Shown here one piece after another: positions 46,440-58,853 of a DNA stretch of 64,000 nucleotides. Source of the stretch: Pontederia crassipes (taxonomy: Eukaryota > Streptophyta > Magnoliopsida > Commelinales > Pontederiaceae); NCBI GenBank assembly GCA_030549335.1, contig CM060191.1, positions 873,001 to 937,000 on the forward strand. Direction: 5' to 3'. The position numbers and the translations under genes are program-made. The notes below the pieces were generated by a model that was not told the origin of the DNA, ran no database searches, and worked only from the letters and a program-made list of their open reading frames with translations. The stretch's first letter is position 1. Every line of letters starts with the position of its first letter.

Positions 46440-46964
46440 TTACCAATATATGGTGACCTTTCGATTGCTTGGGAGTTGAGAGTTGGGAGTTGGTGTTTAC
46501 ATCTGTCCGTGGAAGACTTGACTATTTGATCAAATGAAATTTCTTATTTCTTTTTTATGAGAAGGATTCATCTACTAATCAAGAAAAATATTGTAGTCCT
46601 AATAAAATTGAAGAAGTTAATTTTCACCTCATTTTCTGGTCCATGCATTCTTTGTGTAGTCCATATTTGATATAATCTGAAAGGAAAACTAGATAAATTT
46701 GCGTAGAATGACTATCCAAACAAATGAAAATGAAAAAAAAAATGCATGACATGATAAAAACAATAATAAAAAATACACGAAATGCTGTACTTAAAATATA
46801 TTATAATATGCATGCATAAACAAAATTGACATTTTTCAGGAATTTCTTGAAAGCGTTAGGAGGCTATTGGTTTGTTTATTAGAGGAGAATTGGCATTTAG
46901 AAAGTTTGTTGCAGCCAAGGGTCATCAAGGAGGAAATATAATTGAGTACATATTCTCATTCCTG
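46440..46964 (+). repeat. RLK downstream flank, direct duplicate of 62,100-62,955
   Basis: Shares with 62,100-62,955 GTGGAAGACTTGAC, AGTCCATATTTGATATAATC, AATGACTATCCAAACAAA, TATATTATAATATGCATGCAT and ATTGGTTTGTTTATTAGAGG in the same order and orientation, but diverged with indels. It marks an older RLK-unit duplication. Confidence 0.75.
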
Positions 46965-47198
46965 CATTGTTTGGATCGAAGAGGAAGAACAAGTTTATAT
47001 TAAGATTTAAACTAATGACATAACAAAAATGTTTCATCATTCTTTCTTCCCTTTTACATCAAGTGCGTGGTACATAAGACATATAAATCAAGATCGATCC
47101 TGAACACTATTAGTTTATACCATAATAAAAGTAAGCATGACTTCACGTCCAACATGAACAAGAAATGTAAACCGAGAGTGAGATAACCTTCAGGTTCT
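46965..47198 (-). other. 3' flank of the right-arm RLK relic
   Basis: The complement matches the 3' UTR of the intact gene (5,415-5,640), including CTTGTTCTTCCTCTTC and GACGTGAAGTCATGCTTA. Confidence 0.7.
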
Positions 47199-47787
47199 TT
47201 ATATCAAATTATGGAAGGTCATCATACTCAGAAAAGATGGACAAGTCTGAAGACGAGATGAGTGGGAAGGAAGGGCGTGTAACAGAGCTCGGCTCTGCGG
47301 ATGAGAAGAAAGGCTTTGGTGGCGCATTTCCACCTCATCAGCATCATTCCCACCTTCGAGCATACTCACGACTTTACTCATGGATGGACGATTGGATGGC
47401 TTCATCTGAAGGCACCACAGACCAACTTTGCAGAGCTTTACTTCTATCTCGTCAATCTCGGGCGTGATATCAGGGACGGAGGTGTCTACCTGCAACTGGA
47501 CGAGCTTGTCGTAGATCCACGACGGATAATAAATTTGATTGGATTTTGAAACACCATGGTCGACATTCCTCCTCTGGCGTGCCATCTCCATCAGCAGCAT
47601 CCCAAAACTGTAGACATCAGACTTGAATGATATCACGCCAAAGCTTCTTGATATCAGCTCAGGAGCCATGTATCCTATGGTTCCCCTGGCGGCACTGATA
47701 GATACTGAATTATAGTCTTTGGGATACAACTTGGCGAGGCCGAAATCGGATACCTTGAGGTTGAGGTTGCTGTCCAGAAGGATATTA
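47199..47787 (-). pseudogene. RLK kinase C-lobe relic (right)
   Basis: On the minus strand [60 protein letters not shown], then the full C-lobe PSWIYDKLVQLQVDTSVPDITPEIDEIEVKLCKVGLWCLQMKPSNRPSM to the C-terminus. A one-base insertion near 47,325 shifts the last 40 codons (VEMRHQSLSS instead of VEMPPKPFFSS). The upstream junction is the copia duplication TGGGG. Confidence 0.88.
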
Positions 47788-47792
47788 TGGGG

Positions 47793-48998
47793 TGTTGGAA
47801 ATAGAACATCGAGGATTGATGAATAATCAAAATAACGAAAGAAAGAGAAGATGAACACAGAAATTTAACGTGGTAAAACTCTTCTGATCAGTGTGAACAA
47901 GAAAGAAACATCCACGGACAAAGGAGGCCGCCGTCAGAAATTTCACTATGAGCCAAAAGAGAGTGTACATCATATAAAATCCTAACCCTCATATAAAACC
48001 CTAACCCTAACCCTAACGGCTCAAGCCCTCCGCTTCCGCCACAGATTCTCATTTTTTCTCATTTTTTATTTTTTTTCTTTCATAATTTTAGGTACAGGGT
48101 ACATAATTCAAGGCACATCAATAAATCTTCACATTGACTTGAATTTCACAAAACTCTCAAAAAATAAAATGCTCAACATGCTCTCCTTTGCCGAATGGCC
48201 CACGTGGGTCTAGCTTGATCTTTGTGTAACATCCGCTAAGTCTGAACAATAATCTGCTCATCATATCTGCTAGATTATCATGTGTGCTAATCTTCTGAAC
48301 TTGAACATCTTGCTTTTCCACAATATCTCGAACAAAATGATATCTCACATCTATATGTTTTGTCCTTTCATGATGCATTTGATCTTTTGTAAAATGTATT
48401 GCGCTCTGACTATCACAATATATGATAGTAGCTTCCTCTTTCATAGTGAGCTCTCCAACTAATCTTCTAAACCAGATAACTTCTTTCACAGCTTTAGTGA
48501 TGGTCATATATTCAGCTTCAGTGGTGGATAATGCTACTGTATCCTGCAAAATAACTTTCCAACTCACAGCACAATCAGTAATAGTAAAGATATAACCAGT
48601 TAGGGACCTTCTTCTATCAAGGTCTTCTGCAAAATCTGAATCAACATAGCCAACCAGTCCAGCTGAATTTCTACTAAATTCCAAGCATACATCAGAAGTA
48701 CCTCTTAAATATCTCAGTATCCACTTAATAGCTTCCCAGTGCTTCTTTCCTGAATTAGACATATATCTACTAACAACACTGACAGCATGAGATATATCTG
48801 GACGAGTGCAAACCATTGTATACATAATGGTACCAACTGCACTACAGTAAAGAACTTTTGACATATACCTTTTGTCTTCATCAGATTTCGGTGAACATGA
48901 AGCTCAAGCCCTCCGCTTCCGCCACAGATTCTCATTTTTCCTCCTTTTTTATTTTTTTCTTTCATAATTTTGAGTACAGGATTCAAAGCACATCAACA
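47793..48998 (-). mobile_element. Internally deleted copia element in the RLK catalytic loop (right)
   Basis: Same insertion as 25,443-26,680, with TGGGG on both sides (47,788-47,792; 48,999-49,003). The 3' LTR is 47,793-48,123 and the 5' LTR fragment is 48,902-48,998. The 3' LTR carries a short CCCTAACCCTAACCCTAAC run that looks telomeric but lies inside the LTR. Confidence 0.88.
48157..48864 (-). pseudogene. Copia RT C-terminus and RNase H fragment (right)
   Basis: A 235-codon open frame: YCSAVGTIMYTMVCTRPDISHAV, KHWEAIKWILRYLRGTSDVCLEF, YVDSDFAEDLDRRRSLTGYIF, ALSTTEAEYMT, DSQSAIHFTKDQMHHERTKHIDVRYHFVRDI. Better preserved than the left copy, which has extra stops. The frame drifts into non-homologous residues at the end. 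No RT catalytic region remains. Confidence 0.85.
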
Positions 48999-49678
48999 TG
49001 GGGCCTGATGTCAAAGTGCAAAATCTGCATTTCACAGCCGTGGTGCAGATAATGGATTCCTCTTGCAACCCGTAAGGCGGTTTCATTCCACTTTTCCAAT
49101 GTCAAGGTTGCATGTTTGTTGTTGTTGTCAGCTCCTTTGGTCGCGAAGATGTACTTGTCCAGTGAGCCATTGGGCATGTACTCATAGATGAGAGCTCTTT
49201 TAGATCCCTCTGAGCAGAATCCAAGAAGCCGAACTACGTTCAGATGGTGAATCCTGCCGATCATGGACACTTCACTGATGAACTCCTCTCCATTCAACTT
49301 AGAGGTGCCCAAAATCTTGACGGCGACAGGGATCACACCTTGTAGATGGCCCATGAAGATAGAGCTGAAGCCTTCTTGGCCGAGCTTCTGGGTGCTATTT
49401 CTTCGTCTAGGGATTTTAAACGCTAAGGGTACCTCTTTGTCGGAATTTTTGAATCTGTCGGTCGCTGTCTCGTCATCCGTCGATCGTCGGACATTCGCTG
49501 ACGTCCGGAAGGGTTCGCCTGACCTGCGCGCACGTTGAGGGGAGGTCGTTGGACGTCGGAGTGGGTCGGTTCGTCCGTCGTTCGTCGCTGCTCTATTGCT
49601 CGTGTGCGCGTGGGTCGTCGGTCGCCGGAACGAGAGAAAGTGGAGAGCGGCGAGGGTGGTGGCGGTCGGGGCTTCCAA
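48983..49678 (-). pseudogene. Chimeric LTR-kinase reading frame, RLK N-lobe relic (right)
   Basis: RLK sequence occupies 49,004-49,394 on the minus strand (TQKLGQEGFSSIFMGHLQG, VAVKILG, VRLLGF, YEYMPNGSL, LHFDIRPH) and is fused in-frame to codons from the flipped LTR start (49,395-49,678), giving 231 open codons. The loop reads GQEGFS, so two of three glycines are changed. It ends in the copia LTR. Same fusion as in the left arm. Confidence 0.75.
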
Positions 49679-49821
49679 GAGGGCGCAATGGCGGCCCTCC
49701 CCTCCTCTTTGTACGTCCTGGCCGACCCTTGGTCAGCCGGAGGCGAAGGGCGCAATGGCGACGCCTCCCCTGCCGACCGCTCGTTTCCTATTTCTTTTTT
49801 TTTAAAGTGCGAAACGTCACA
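49395..49821 (-). mobile_element. Flipped start of the chromovirus 5' LTR (A segment, right)
   Basis: The complement starts TGTGACGTTTCGCAC and ends at CTAGACGAAGAAATAG next to RLK sequence. Opposite orientation to the remainder of this LTR at 49,956-51,792. Confidence 0.87.
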
Positions 49822-49955
49822 GCTTACGTGCTGGCCATTCACAACTTTCGGAAGGTCCGGAGGAGGTGGAGAATTGACAACGTTGAAATATTTCTACGCA
49901 GCTAGCAGAGAAATTCGCCCAAGCGCTATGCGTACAGCGACCTCATCGTCATGAC
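49822..49955 (+). pseudogene. Flipped RLK juxtamembrane fragment (right)
   Basis: Reads AYVLAIHNFRKVRRRWRIDNVEIFLRS on the plus strand, while the adjoining kinase is on the minus strand. It begins with GCTTA, the chromovirus target duplication, whose other copy is TAAGC at 61,098-61,102. Confidence 0.87.
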
Positions 49956-51792
49956 ATCAATTGACGTTCGTAATTAGTTCATTGAAATCCTGAGATTGTT
50001 ATATATGTTTTTCTTATTCATGTCGCGACCTAATTTTGGCCGGAGGACCGCCAGAATCGAAAATAAAGTTCGGCGGCCCTATTTTATCGCAGGGACCGAT
50101 CGACCGATTCTGCTAGCGGTCGATCGGTCCGCGTATAGAACTCATACGAGTTCCTCTTTACCGGTCGACCGGCCTCACCATGGCGGTCGACTGGTCTATA
50201 TGTTGACAGACATAATTAATTATGCGATCGGTCGATCGGTCTCATGCGAACGATCGACCGATCCGATGCGCAGTGCGCATTTGTGTGACCTAACGAACGG
50301 TTGACCGACACCCAGAACGGTCGACCGATTCACAGGCACCCAAATAAGAACACGGTCGACCAGCCTAGAGTACCGGTTGACCGGTGTCAGAGAACGATCG
50401 ATCGGTCCATTAGGAACGATCGACTGGTCCGACAAGCAGACCCTTGGTCTGACTTAATCGTAACGAACTACTCCAAATCATAATTAAGACTCTGACCAGT
50501 TCACCTATACTGGCCGAGTCTCATTGTGCAAAGATCAACCTTTAGTAGACCCTAAATCATGTATTTCACAGTAACAAAAGATAATTAAAGTAAAGACAAA
50601 GATGAGGGATTACTATGTGCCGCCCCCAATGTTAAAGTAATGATTAGAGATAAAGCAATGGGGGGATAGGTAGTTAGCTGAGGGGACAGCGGAACTACTG
50701 GCTTAAATGCCCACTATTTCTGAGATTTCAGGTGTTCTCCCACCGATATCTCGAATTGAAGGGTGATGCTATGGTCACACCTCTTTCCTTAAAGATTAAA
50801 GTATTGTGGCAGAGGGACAGGTAATTAACTGAGGAGACAAGTGAACCTACAGGTCTACTAACTAACCACTGTTCCTGAATTGTAAGAATTCTTCCTCTAC
50901 CTTCCGAACTGGGTGAGGTAGTAACACACCCCTTTTTTCCGTTTACGGGCTTACTGGCATCAGTGAATCAGAGAGGCACCCCTGGCATCCCAACCTAATA
51001 AAGTCGAGCTCGCATAGGACAACCAACTCTAAGAATATTCTTGTAATGTAAAAGACGTAGTACAACCCACAGTAGAGCAATGCAAAGTAAAGTAAAGAAG
51101 AGTATTGAAAAGCAAAGCAATGTAAAGTAAAGCAATGTACAGTAGAGTAACGTAAAACAAAGCATTGTAAAGTAAAGTAGAGATATTATAAAGTAAAAGT
51201 GGAGTAACGCAAGAGCAACATATTGTATAGTAAAGAACAGAGTACTGATGTAATTAAAGATTTACACGTTGATTTCATTATCATCACTGATCCTTATTTC
51301 ACGTCTATTGCTATTGTACTGGGCAATCTTTGCTCATGGGTATTCTATTCCCCTGCATTAGGATTTTGCATGTGAGAATGTCAACTGATGGGGTGATAGA
51401 GGGCGCAGAGCTTGGAGAATGTTGCACATGACCGATCTTCCGCTTCAAGCTTTCTTGTTATATCTAGTTCATGTTATTGTAATTTGTTTAAAGACATCAT
51501 AGTTTCCGCTCATTGAATTTTCTCTTGCATGTTGAACTTGATGCATTTCCGCCTCAGTATTTAACGTTTGAACTTCCCATATTGAACTATATAGTATTAA
51601 ATATTTCTTGTCATGTCACCTTTGAACTTCTGCATTAAAGTCTTTGATTTTATTTTCTTTTCCTTATTATATGAATGCCACGTAAGCCGAATTATTGAAT
51701 AGTCAAGGTCAATAGAGCAATAGGTAGTGTAGCGTCTCTAGGGTCAATCCAATCGCCTACGTGGCGAAAAGTGCGATTTTGGAGGCGTTACA
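49956..51792 (+). mobile_element. Right chromovirus 5' LTR, main part (B segment)
   Basis: Runs from ATCAATTGACG to GAGGCGTTACA. It contains the CGGTCGACCG cluster (50,090-50,430) and the AAAGTAAAGCA array (51,070-51,245). With the flipped A segment the LTR totals about 2,264 bp, close to the 3' LTR (2,244 bp). Confidence 0.87.
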
Positions 51793-51795
51793 GTT

Positions 51796-51807
51796 TGGTA
51801 TCAGAGC
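51796..51807 (+). other. Primer-binding site, right chromovirus
   Basis: TGGTATCAGAGC three bases after the LTR end; initiator tRNA-Met type. Confidence 0.88.
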
Positions 51808-52002
51808 CTAAGTTCTTGGCTCCTTCATTGATCATAGTAGAGTATAGGTTCATGCATAGCATTCACTATTCATATTATTACACAGCTCAAAGTAAAGTCA
51901 TGTGCAAGCTTCTCAAGCATCTGCGGCTCCACTCCTCAAGTAAGTAATAAGTACATTCCTATATGAATCATACTTATATTATTGAATTAATTTATGTTAT
52001 AG

Positions 52003-52463
52003 ATGCCTTCACGTCGTATGGTCACCAGAGTCGTACGGAGGGGTAGGGGTCATATAGTTAGAATGCGTATACGTCCACTAGATCCCCCAATCCCGCCACA
52101 GCCTGCTCCAGAGGTACCGAAGCTTTCAGACTTGGAGAGCGTGGGGAGTAACGATCCGGAGTTACCTTCCCCACGTCACTTCTTTCCCATAGAGACACGT
52201 GAAGAAATGAATCAGCGGTGGCACCTGCAGACGATAGGGGACCCCCCGATAATCCTATCTGTCTGTCTTCAGATGACGAAGAAGAAGCCCAGGAACCCAA
52301 AGAAGAAGTTCAGAGTCGGGAGACTAGCCCGATAAGCCAGTTTGATCCAGAGCCATACTGTAGTCTCTGTGATCAAGATGGACATTTTGAAGAGGAGTGC
52401 CCTAATCCTCCGAAGAATTTCAGGAATGAACCAGAGGGATCCTCTCGATGTAGCGACTAGTAC
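52003..52463 (+). pseudogene. Chromovirus leader ORF with a single CCHC knuckle (right)
   Basis: The basic N-terminus MPSRRMVTRVVRRGRG starts at 52,003. The sensible continuation is in the +1-shifted frame from about 52,218 (SSDDEEEAQEPKEE, then C-SL-C-DQDG-H-FEEE-C, ending near 52,460). The overlap and switch are shared with the left arm. Position upstream of gag, separated by about 200 bp. No homolog recognised; it may be an extra ORF or a split gag N-terminus. Confidence 0.5.
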
Positions 52464-52665
52464 CGTGCTATTTTTCTTTTCTTTGTGGAAGGCCTTAGTG
52501 TGCCTCAGACATATGTTTACTTTTTGAAAATCTTAATGAGAAATGAACATTTTAGTTTAGTAAATGTTGAATAGCATGGTCTCCATTTTAATCTAAGATT
52601 TTTACCTTTATTAAAGATCCTCGGTTATACACCCTTCTCAAACATTTGCCATGATATCTTTATAG

Positions 52666-53044
52666 ATGGTCGACCAGAGAAGAGGGTCAGCGTCCAGCGA
52701 ATTTGAGGTGTATAATGAAGAGGAGGCCCATTTTATTCCTCCACCTCCATTGGATCCGCTTCTGCCTTCCTCACCTATGCCCGGTTCGCCACCACAGCAA
52801 GGACGACGGGCCCCCATCCCTTGTACACTGCAAGAGTTTTGGAGGTCGAAGCCTCCGACGTTTAACGGGGAAGGAGAAATTGACGTTGCTGAGCAGTGGA
52901 TCAAGACTTTAGAGGAAAATTCAACATCCTCGACGTCTCGAAGCACAAGAAGGTTTTATTCGCTGGAGATACTCTGGAGCCTATTATTACTGCGGTGTAA
53001 TGAGTCACATGGCAGCGAGTTGTCCGAGACGTGGACAACAATAG
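52666..53044 (+). pseudogene. Chromovirus gag with internal deletion (right)
   Basis: The N-terminal part MVDQRRGSAS..LQEFWRSKPPTFNGEGEIDVAEQWIKTLEEN is followed at about 52,970 by a jump directly to the zinc-knuckle codons (YYYCGVMSHMAASCPRRG, other frame). About 720 bp present in the left copy (20,735-21,458) are gone; a short TCTGGA-like microhomology lies at the junction. Confidence 0.8.
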
Positions 53045-54054
53045 TTGGTACAAGGAAGGCTCTTCAACCTGGAAGATTATGTTCCCCAGAATGACGCTGA
53101 TGTCATTTGAGGTACGCTGTTCGTAGCCGATCTACCTACAAAAGCATTATTTGATTCTGATGTTTCACATTCTTTTATATCAGAAGAGTGTGCCAAAATA
53201 TTAGAGTTAAAATCAGTGAACTTAGAGCAAAAGATGAATATATTGATCCCACAAGGCACCCTCATTACCACAAAATATCTCCCCAATGTACCCATAGAAA
53301 TAGAGAAAATGAATCATCCTACCAATCTCATCATCATCATCATGAGAGATTATGATATAATTTTGGGCATGGATTGGCTAACCTCCCATGATACTTCCAT
53401 CTTGTGCAAACAAAATAAAGTAATCATAGGCACACAGAGTAAATATAAAATTATAGTTAGGGGAATTGCACAAAAAAAACTAAAGATCATAGTATCTGCC
53501 ATGAAGGTACAGAAGCTACTACAAAAGTGATATAGATGTTACCTAGCTAGTATAATCAAAACAGAGGAACCAAAGAAAACTCCTCAGGACATAGAAGTTG
53601 TGAGAGAATTTTCGAATGTAATCACTGATGATGTCAGTGGTCTACCACCCAGAAGAGAGATAAACTTTCGTATCGAGGTGACACCCGAAATGGCACCAAT
53701 TTCCAAAGCTCCTTACCGCATGGCTCCAGCAGAGATGAAAGAATTGAATGATCAGATTCAAGAACTATTGGACAAGAGTTTCATCAGGCCTAGTGTTTCA
53801 CTGTAGGGTGCACCAGTTCTTTTTGTCAAGAAAAAGGATGGATCATTGAGACTTTGTATCGACTATAGAATGTTGAACAAAGTCACAATAAAGAATAGGT
53901 ACCCGCTACCTCGCATCGATGACTTATTTGATCAACTGTCTAAGGCAAGAGTGTTCTCAAAGATCGATCTGAGGAGCGAATACCATCAGCTAAGGGTGGC
54001 AGAAGAAGACATTCCGAAGATAGCATTCCGATCAAGATATGAACATTATGAGTT
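53045..54054 (+). pseudogene. Chromovirus protease and RT fingers (right)
   Basis: LVQGRLFNLEDY-like start after an in-frame TAG, protease ALFDSDVSHSF (altered D-S-G), YDIILGMDWL, then [20 protein letters not shown], a TAG replacing the Trp codon at about 53,805, [19 protein letters not shown] and [14 protein letters not shown]. It runs into the nested repeat at 54,055 after HYEL. Confidence 0.85.
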
Positions 54055-56376
54055 GATCACTTGCTTATCACTATATGTTTCTAACCCATTTTAGATGCAA
54101 TTCATACAAATCGAGTTCCACTTTTGCCTATTTTTGGGCCAATCACACTTGGAATGCATACATTGTGATAACTAGTTAATATTTCTCATTTCATACTTAA
54201 TTCCATGTGCATAGAGGTTCTGAAATGCCAAAATCCATTAATATTTAAATTCTATGCCAAGTTATCATTTTGAGGACAAGTTATCATTCTCATATGTCAA
54301 GTTATCATTATTTTGAGTGAACTGATTTTCAATGGTTTTCTTACCCTAAATCCATCATTATCATATATAAATCATATTTGGATAGTCACATCTCAACGTG
54401 TGCAAAGTTTTAAGCCCATTTGAACAAGTTATCATTTTTCAAGTGCCAAGTTATCGTTAAAGGACAATTCTATCATTTCGACATGCAAAACCATTAATTC
54501 TGCACATGGATCTTAAGCAATCATCTTGTTATTATTCTAACTCATTGCTGGTCAAATTTCATCACATTTGGATAACCACAACTCAAGTTATCACAAGTTA
54601 TCATTTTTAAGTCATATAAGTTATCGTTTTTGGGCACCCAAGTTATCACTTCTTAGAAATCTCATTCATGTTTGATTTCTGAATGCACTCACTTGTTACT
54701 CTAGTCCATTTGATGCTTGTAATGCTTTGAATCACTTGCATTTGGATAATTTCCATGATTTGTGATAAGTTATCATTTCGGGCCCCTAAATTCATTAATA
54801 TCGATATAAGTTATCACTCCTGCACAACACCCAATTTCATTTGATATCTGAGCTAGCAACTATCATCATCTTGATCTTTATTTATCAAAACATCATTCAA
54901 GGGCTTTGATGCTTGCTGTTTTGGGATTTGTAGTAGAAAGAAAGGTGGCCAAAAAGTGGAAAAAGTAGGAGGGACCACCTACTTTTTCCTGCACAAAAGG
55001 GAATCTGCAGCTGTGAATTCAGTCCAGGGACAGGTGGATGCAATCAAAGGATAAAGAGCATTCTGATGCTAATCCTAGGGTGGAGAGGAATCATATAAAA
55101 GGTGAAATTTCTGGAAGAGGAAGAGGGGCTGGATATTGAGGGTTTGGAGCAAGAAAGGAGGCTGCTGTGGAGCTGCTGCTAAACTTGGGAGCTGCTGGCC
55201 GAGAGTCTTCAAGCATCAATGATTTGTATATGTTTTTCATTCCATTTGATGTCAAACTTTGTAATTATGAGGAGCTAAACTCCATTTCTTCTATGATAGG
55301 GTAGTAGTTTAGATTAGTTTTGGATGGATATGAACTGATTTATAATCCTGCACTGAAATTAATCCTGATTTCAGATTTCAGAAACGTTCTACATTAATTT
55401 ATCCTAAGTTGTCATTAGATCCATGTGTAATTGATGACTGAGAAGTCTTATTTGATCTAAACATCTTTTAGGAATGAATTATGAGATAATATCAAATTTA
55501 TGGATTTAATTTTATTGCAAACTTGATTCCTGAACTCTAATTTTCTAGTTTCCTAAATTTTTGAATCTGAATTTTATTTCTGTGGCTATTGAATCTATCC
55601 TTCACTCACAATCTGATTGATTGAGTCCTTGGGAAGTTGCTATTGTTCATATCCTGTTTAGGAATGAATCAAGATGCTTGGACAATCATTTGACTCAAAT
55701 CAGATTGTTCCACTGATTTCTGAAATGAAAACCTGAATTCTGATTTTTTTGATTTCTTATTGAAATCTGTTTTACCAATTGAGTTCCCTGATTTCTTCCA
55801 ATCACTGATAAGTGAACTTTAGGGATGTCTTGCAGTCCAGAGATGGGTCAAGAATAAGTTGATAATTCAAATTTCCATTGACTTAAAATTCTGATTTCTG
55901 AAATACTGATTTTCTGATTTCTGGTTTTCTGAATTTTCTGAACCTAAATTTTTTGAATTGTTGAATTTGTTTGTCATTAAGGATTGGATTAATTGAATAG
56001 CTGAGAGACTAGTATTTACTCTAATCTTATTCTGAATTTCCTCATTGATACTTAAACCTTTCTAGCCATTAATTTAGCATTTATAATTTAATTTTGCAAA
56101 AGTTTTCAAAACCTCAAAATCTATTATCATTCTGCACTTGTTAAAAACCTGATTTCACTTCCAATTAAAAATCTATTTTTGCTACCTTAATTAGGATTAA
56201 TCTAAACTATTTTAGGTAGTTTAGGACTTCAAATCTTTGTGGATACGATAACCTGAGTCTACTACAACTTACCTGTGCACTTGCAGCTAGTGAGTTGGGA
56301 GACCAAAATTTAAAAATTTGACATTTTCTTTAATTTCAGCAAGTTATCACTACTCAATCCCAAATATCACTATCAT
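54055..56376 (+). mobile_element. Nested GATAACTT-motif repeat, right-arm copy (2,322 bp)
   Basis: Flanked by GAGTT (54,050-54,054) and GGGTT (56,377-56,381, one change), the same insertion as in the left arm. AAGTTATC motifs cluster at 54,260-54,830. It has one unit of the segment that is tandemly doubled on the left. No coding frame. Confidence 0.82.
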
Positions 56377-58808
56377 GGGTTCATGGTGATTCCGTTTGGG
56401 TTGACAAATGCCCTGGCCGCATTCATGGATCTCATGAATCGAACCTTCCACGAACACTTGGATATGTTCGTAATTGTCTTTGTGGACGACATCCTCATTT
56501 ACTCGTCAAGTATGGAGCATCACAGAGAACATTTGAGGATAGTACTGGAGACCTTGCGAGCAAAACAGTTGTACGCAAAGTTCTCTAAATGTGAATTTTG
56601 GCTGGAATAGATAATGTTCTTCGGACACATCATCTCTAAAGATGGAGTTACAATGGATCCCGCAAAAGTAGAGGCAGTGTCCCAAAGAATGTCTCCGAAA
56701 TTAGGAGTTTTCTTGGTTTAGCCAGCTACTAAAGACGGTTCATCAAGGATTCCTTCATAATAGCATTGCCACTGATCAAGCTCACAAGGAAGGGAGAAAA
56801 GTTCATTTGGTCACCCAAGTGCGAGGAAAGCTTTCAAGAATTAAAGGAACGACTAACTTCAGCGTCAATTCTGACGTTACCATCGGGTAATGGTGGTTAC
56901 GTGGTGTACAGTGATGCCAGTGACACGGGATTGGGATGCGTACTAATGCAACATGATAAAGTAGTGACCTACGCATCCAGGCAACTGAAGAAGCATGAAG
57001 TCAACTATTCAACGCATGACCTCGAGTTGGCAGCAGTAGTGTTCGCCATCAAGTTTTGGCGCCACTATTTATATGTAGAAGAATTTGTGATCTATACTGA
57101 TCACAAAAGCTTGAAGTATGTATTTACACAGAAGGAGCTGAATATGTGTCAAAGGCGTTGGATGAAGTTCCTAAAGGATTACGAGTTTGCCATCAATTAC
57201 CAATCTGGTAAGGCAAACTCAGTAGCTGACGCGCTCAACAGAAAATGGGAAGGATCCTTTGCTTATATGCGCCTACGACGGTTCGAACTTATGGAAGAAC
57301 TATTCAAATGGACGTCCAAAGTGCAGCACGATGGATCACTAATGATGATGTAGAGAATAGTGCCTAATATGGTAGGAAGAATCATAGAAGCACAAGTTGA
57401 AGACTCAGAATATCAGATCATGATGATAAAGACCAGCTTAGAGACTACGAATTTCAAAGTCTCCACGGATGGTGGCATAAGCTACAGCGATCGTTTGTGG
57501 GTACTGAACAACCCTAAACTCCGAAGGGAAGTACTAGACGAATGCCACAAGTCCGAATTTGCAATCCACCCAGGGAGTACAAAAATGTACAAAGATGTTC
57601 AGAGAAGTTTCTGGTGGCCAGACATGAAGAAGGAGATAGCCGAGTATGTCTCCAAATGCATAGTGTGCCAACAGGTCAAGGTGGAACACCAGAAACCATA
57701 AGGAACCTTGAAGAGTCTGGGTATCCCACAGTGAAAGTGGAAAGAAATATCAATGAATTTTATCACAGGCCTACCTTAGACTTTGAAAAGACATAATGCC
57801 ATTTGGATTATAGTGGACCGACTCACTAAGTCGGCTCACTTCCTACCCATTAAGGTAAAACAATCTCTTGAAAGCCTCATGGATTTATATGTATAGGAGA
57901 TTGTCAGGCTTCACGGGATCCCATCAGCCATTATGTCTGATAGAGATCCCGGGTTCACATCAAGATTCTGGAAGAGTCTCCAGAATGCTTTTGGGACAAG
58001 GCTCCGGTATAGCACTGCCTTCCATCCTCTGACAGACGGCCAATCAAAGAGGACTATCTAGACACTGGAAGATATGTAGAGAGCATGTGCTTTGGATTGG
58101 CACGGTAGTTGGGACAAACACCTTCCTCTTATAGAGTTTTCCTACAACAATAGCTTCCATGCCAGCATAGAGATGTCTCCCTTTGAAGCATTGTATGGTC
58201 GCCCATGTCTCTCTCCGGCATGTTGGGGCGAAGTGGGAGAAAGGAATATCTTGAGTGCAGAACTACAGAAGCAGACACAGGAGTACATGAACAGGGTGAA
58301 ATTGATAAAGAAAAGAATGAAGTCTGTTCAAGATCGTCAAAAGGCCCACGCAGACAAAAAGCGCCGAGAACATAAGTTCAAGGCAGGAGACCAAGTCTTG
58401 TTCAAAGTCTCCCCCACCAAAGGAGTAATGCGTTTCAGCAAACGGGGAAAATTGAGCCCCAGGTATGTAGGCCCGTTTGAAATATTAGACATGGTTGAAG
58501 ATTCAGCATGCAGGTTGGCCTTGCCTCCATCCTATTCAAGAGTACACAACGTCTTCCACGTCTCCCTACATTGAATGTACAAGCACGACTACGCCAATGT
58601 GATCCAAATTGAGGAACCAAACCTCAAAGAGGATCTGACGTAAGAAGAACAACCCACGGAGATATTGGAATACCAAGAATATCAACAAGGGAAGAAGAGA
58701 ATAGCACTGGTCAAAGTGGCATGGAAGCATCACCAAGGAAAAAAAGTAACTTGGGAAATAGAGTACGAAATGCGAGAGAAGTTCTCTGAACTTTTCGGTA
58801 AGCCTTAA
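56377..58808 (+). pseudogene. Chromovirus RT palm, RNase H, integrase, chromodomain (right)
   Basis: [33 protein letters not shown], RNase [38 protein letters not shown], integrase zinc finger (HPGSTKMYKDVQRSFWWPDMKKEI..C-IV-C), core remnants, [34 protein letters not shown] and the chromodomain-like [17 protein letters not shown] ending at the TAA at 58,806-58,808. Many stops. The TTCGAGGACGAATTTT stretch after the stop is the usual pre-LTR region of Tekay elements. Confidence 0.88.
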
Positions 58809-58853
58809 CCTTTATCCAAATTCGAGGACGAATTTTCTTTTTAGAGGTAATAA

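Noticed and set aside
47998..48017. Telomere-like CCCTAA run
   Set aside because: Only about three units and located inside the copia LTR, with a similar AGGGTTAGGG at 26,464 in the other copy; not a telomere or interstitial telomeric block.
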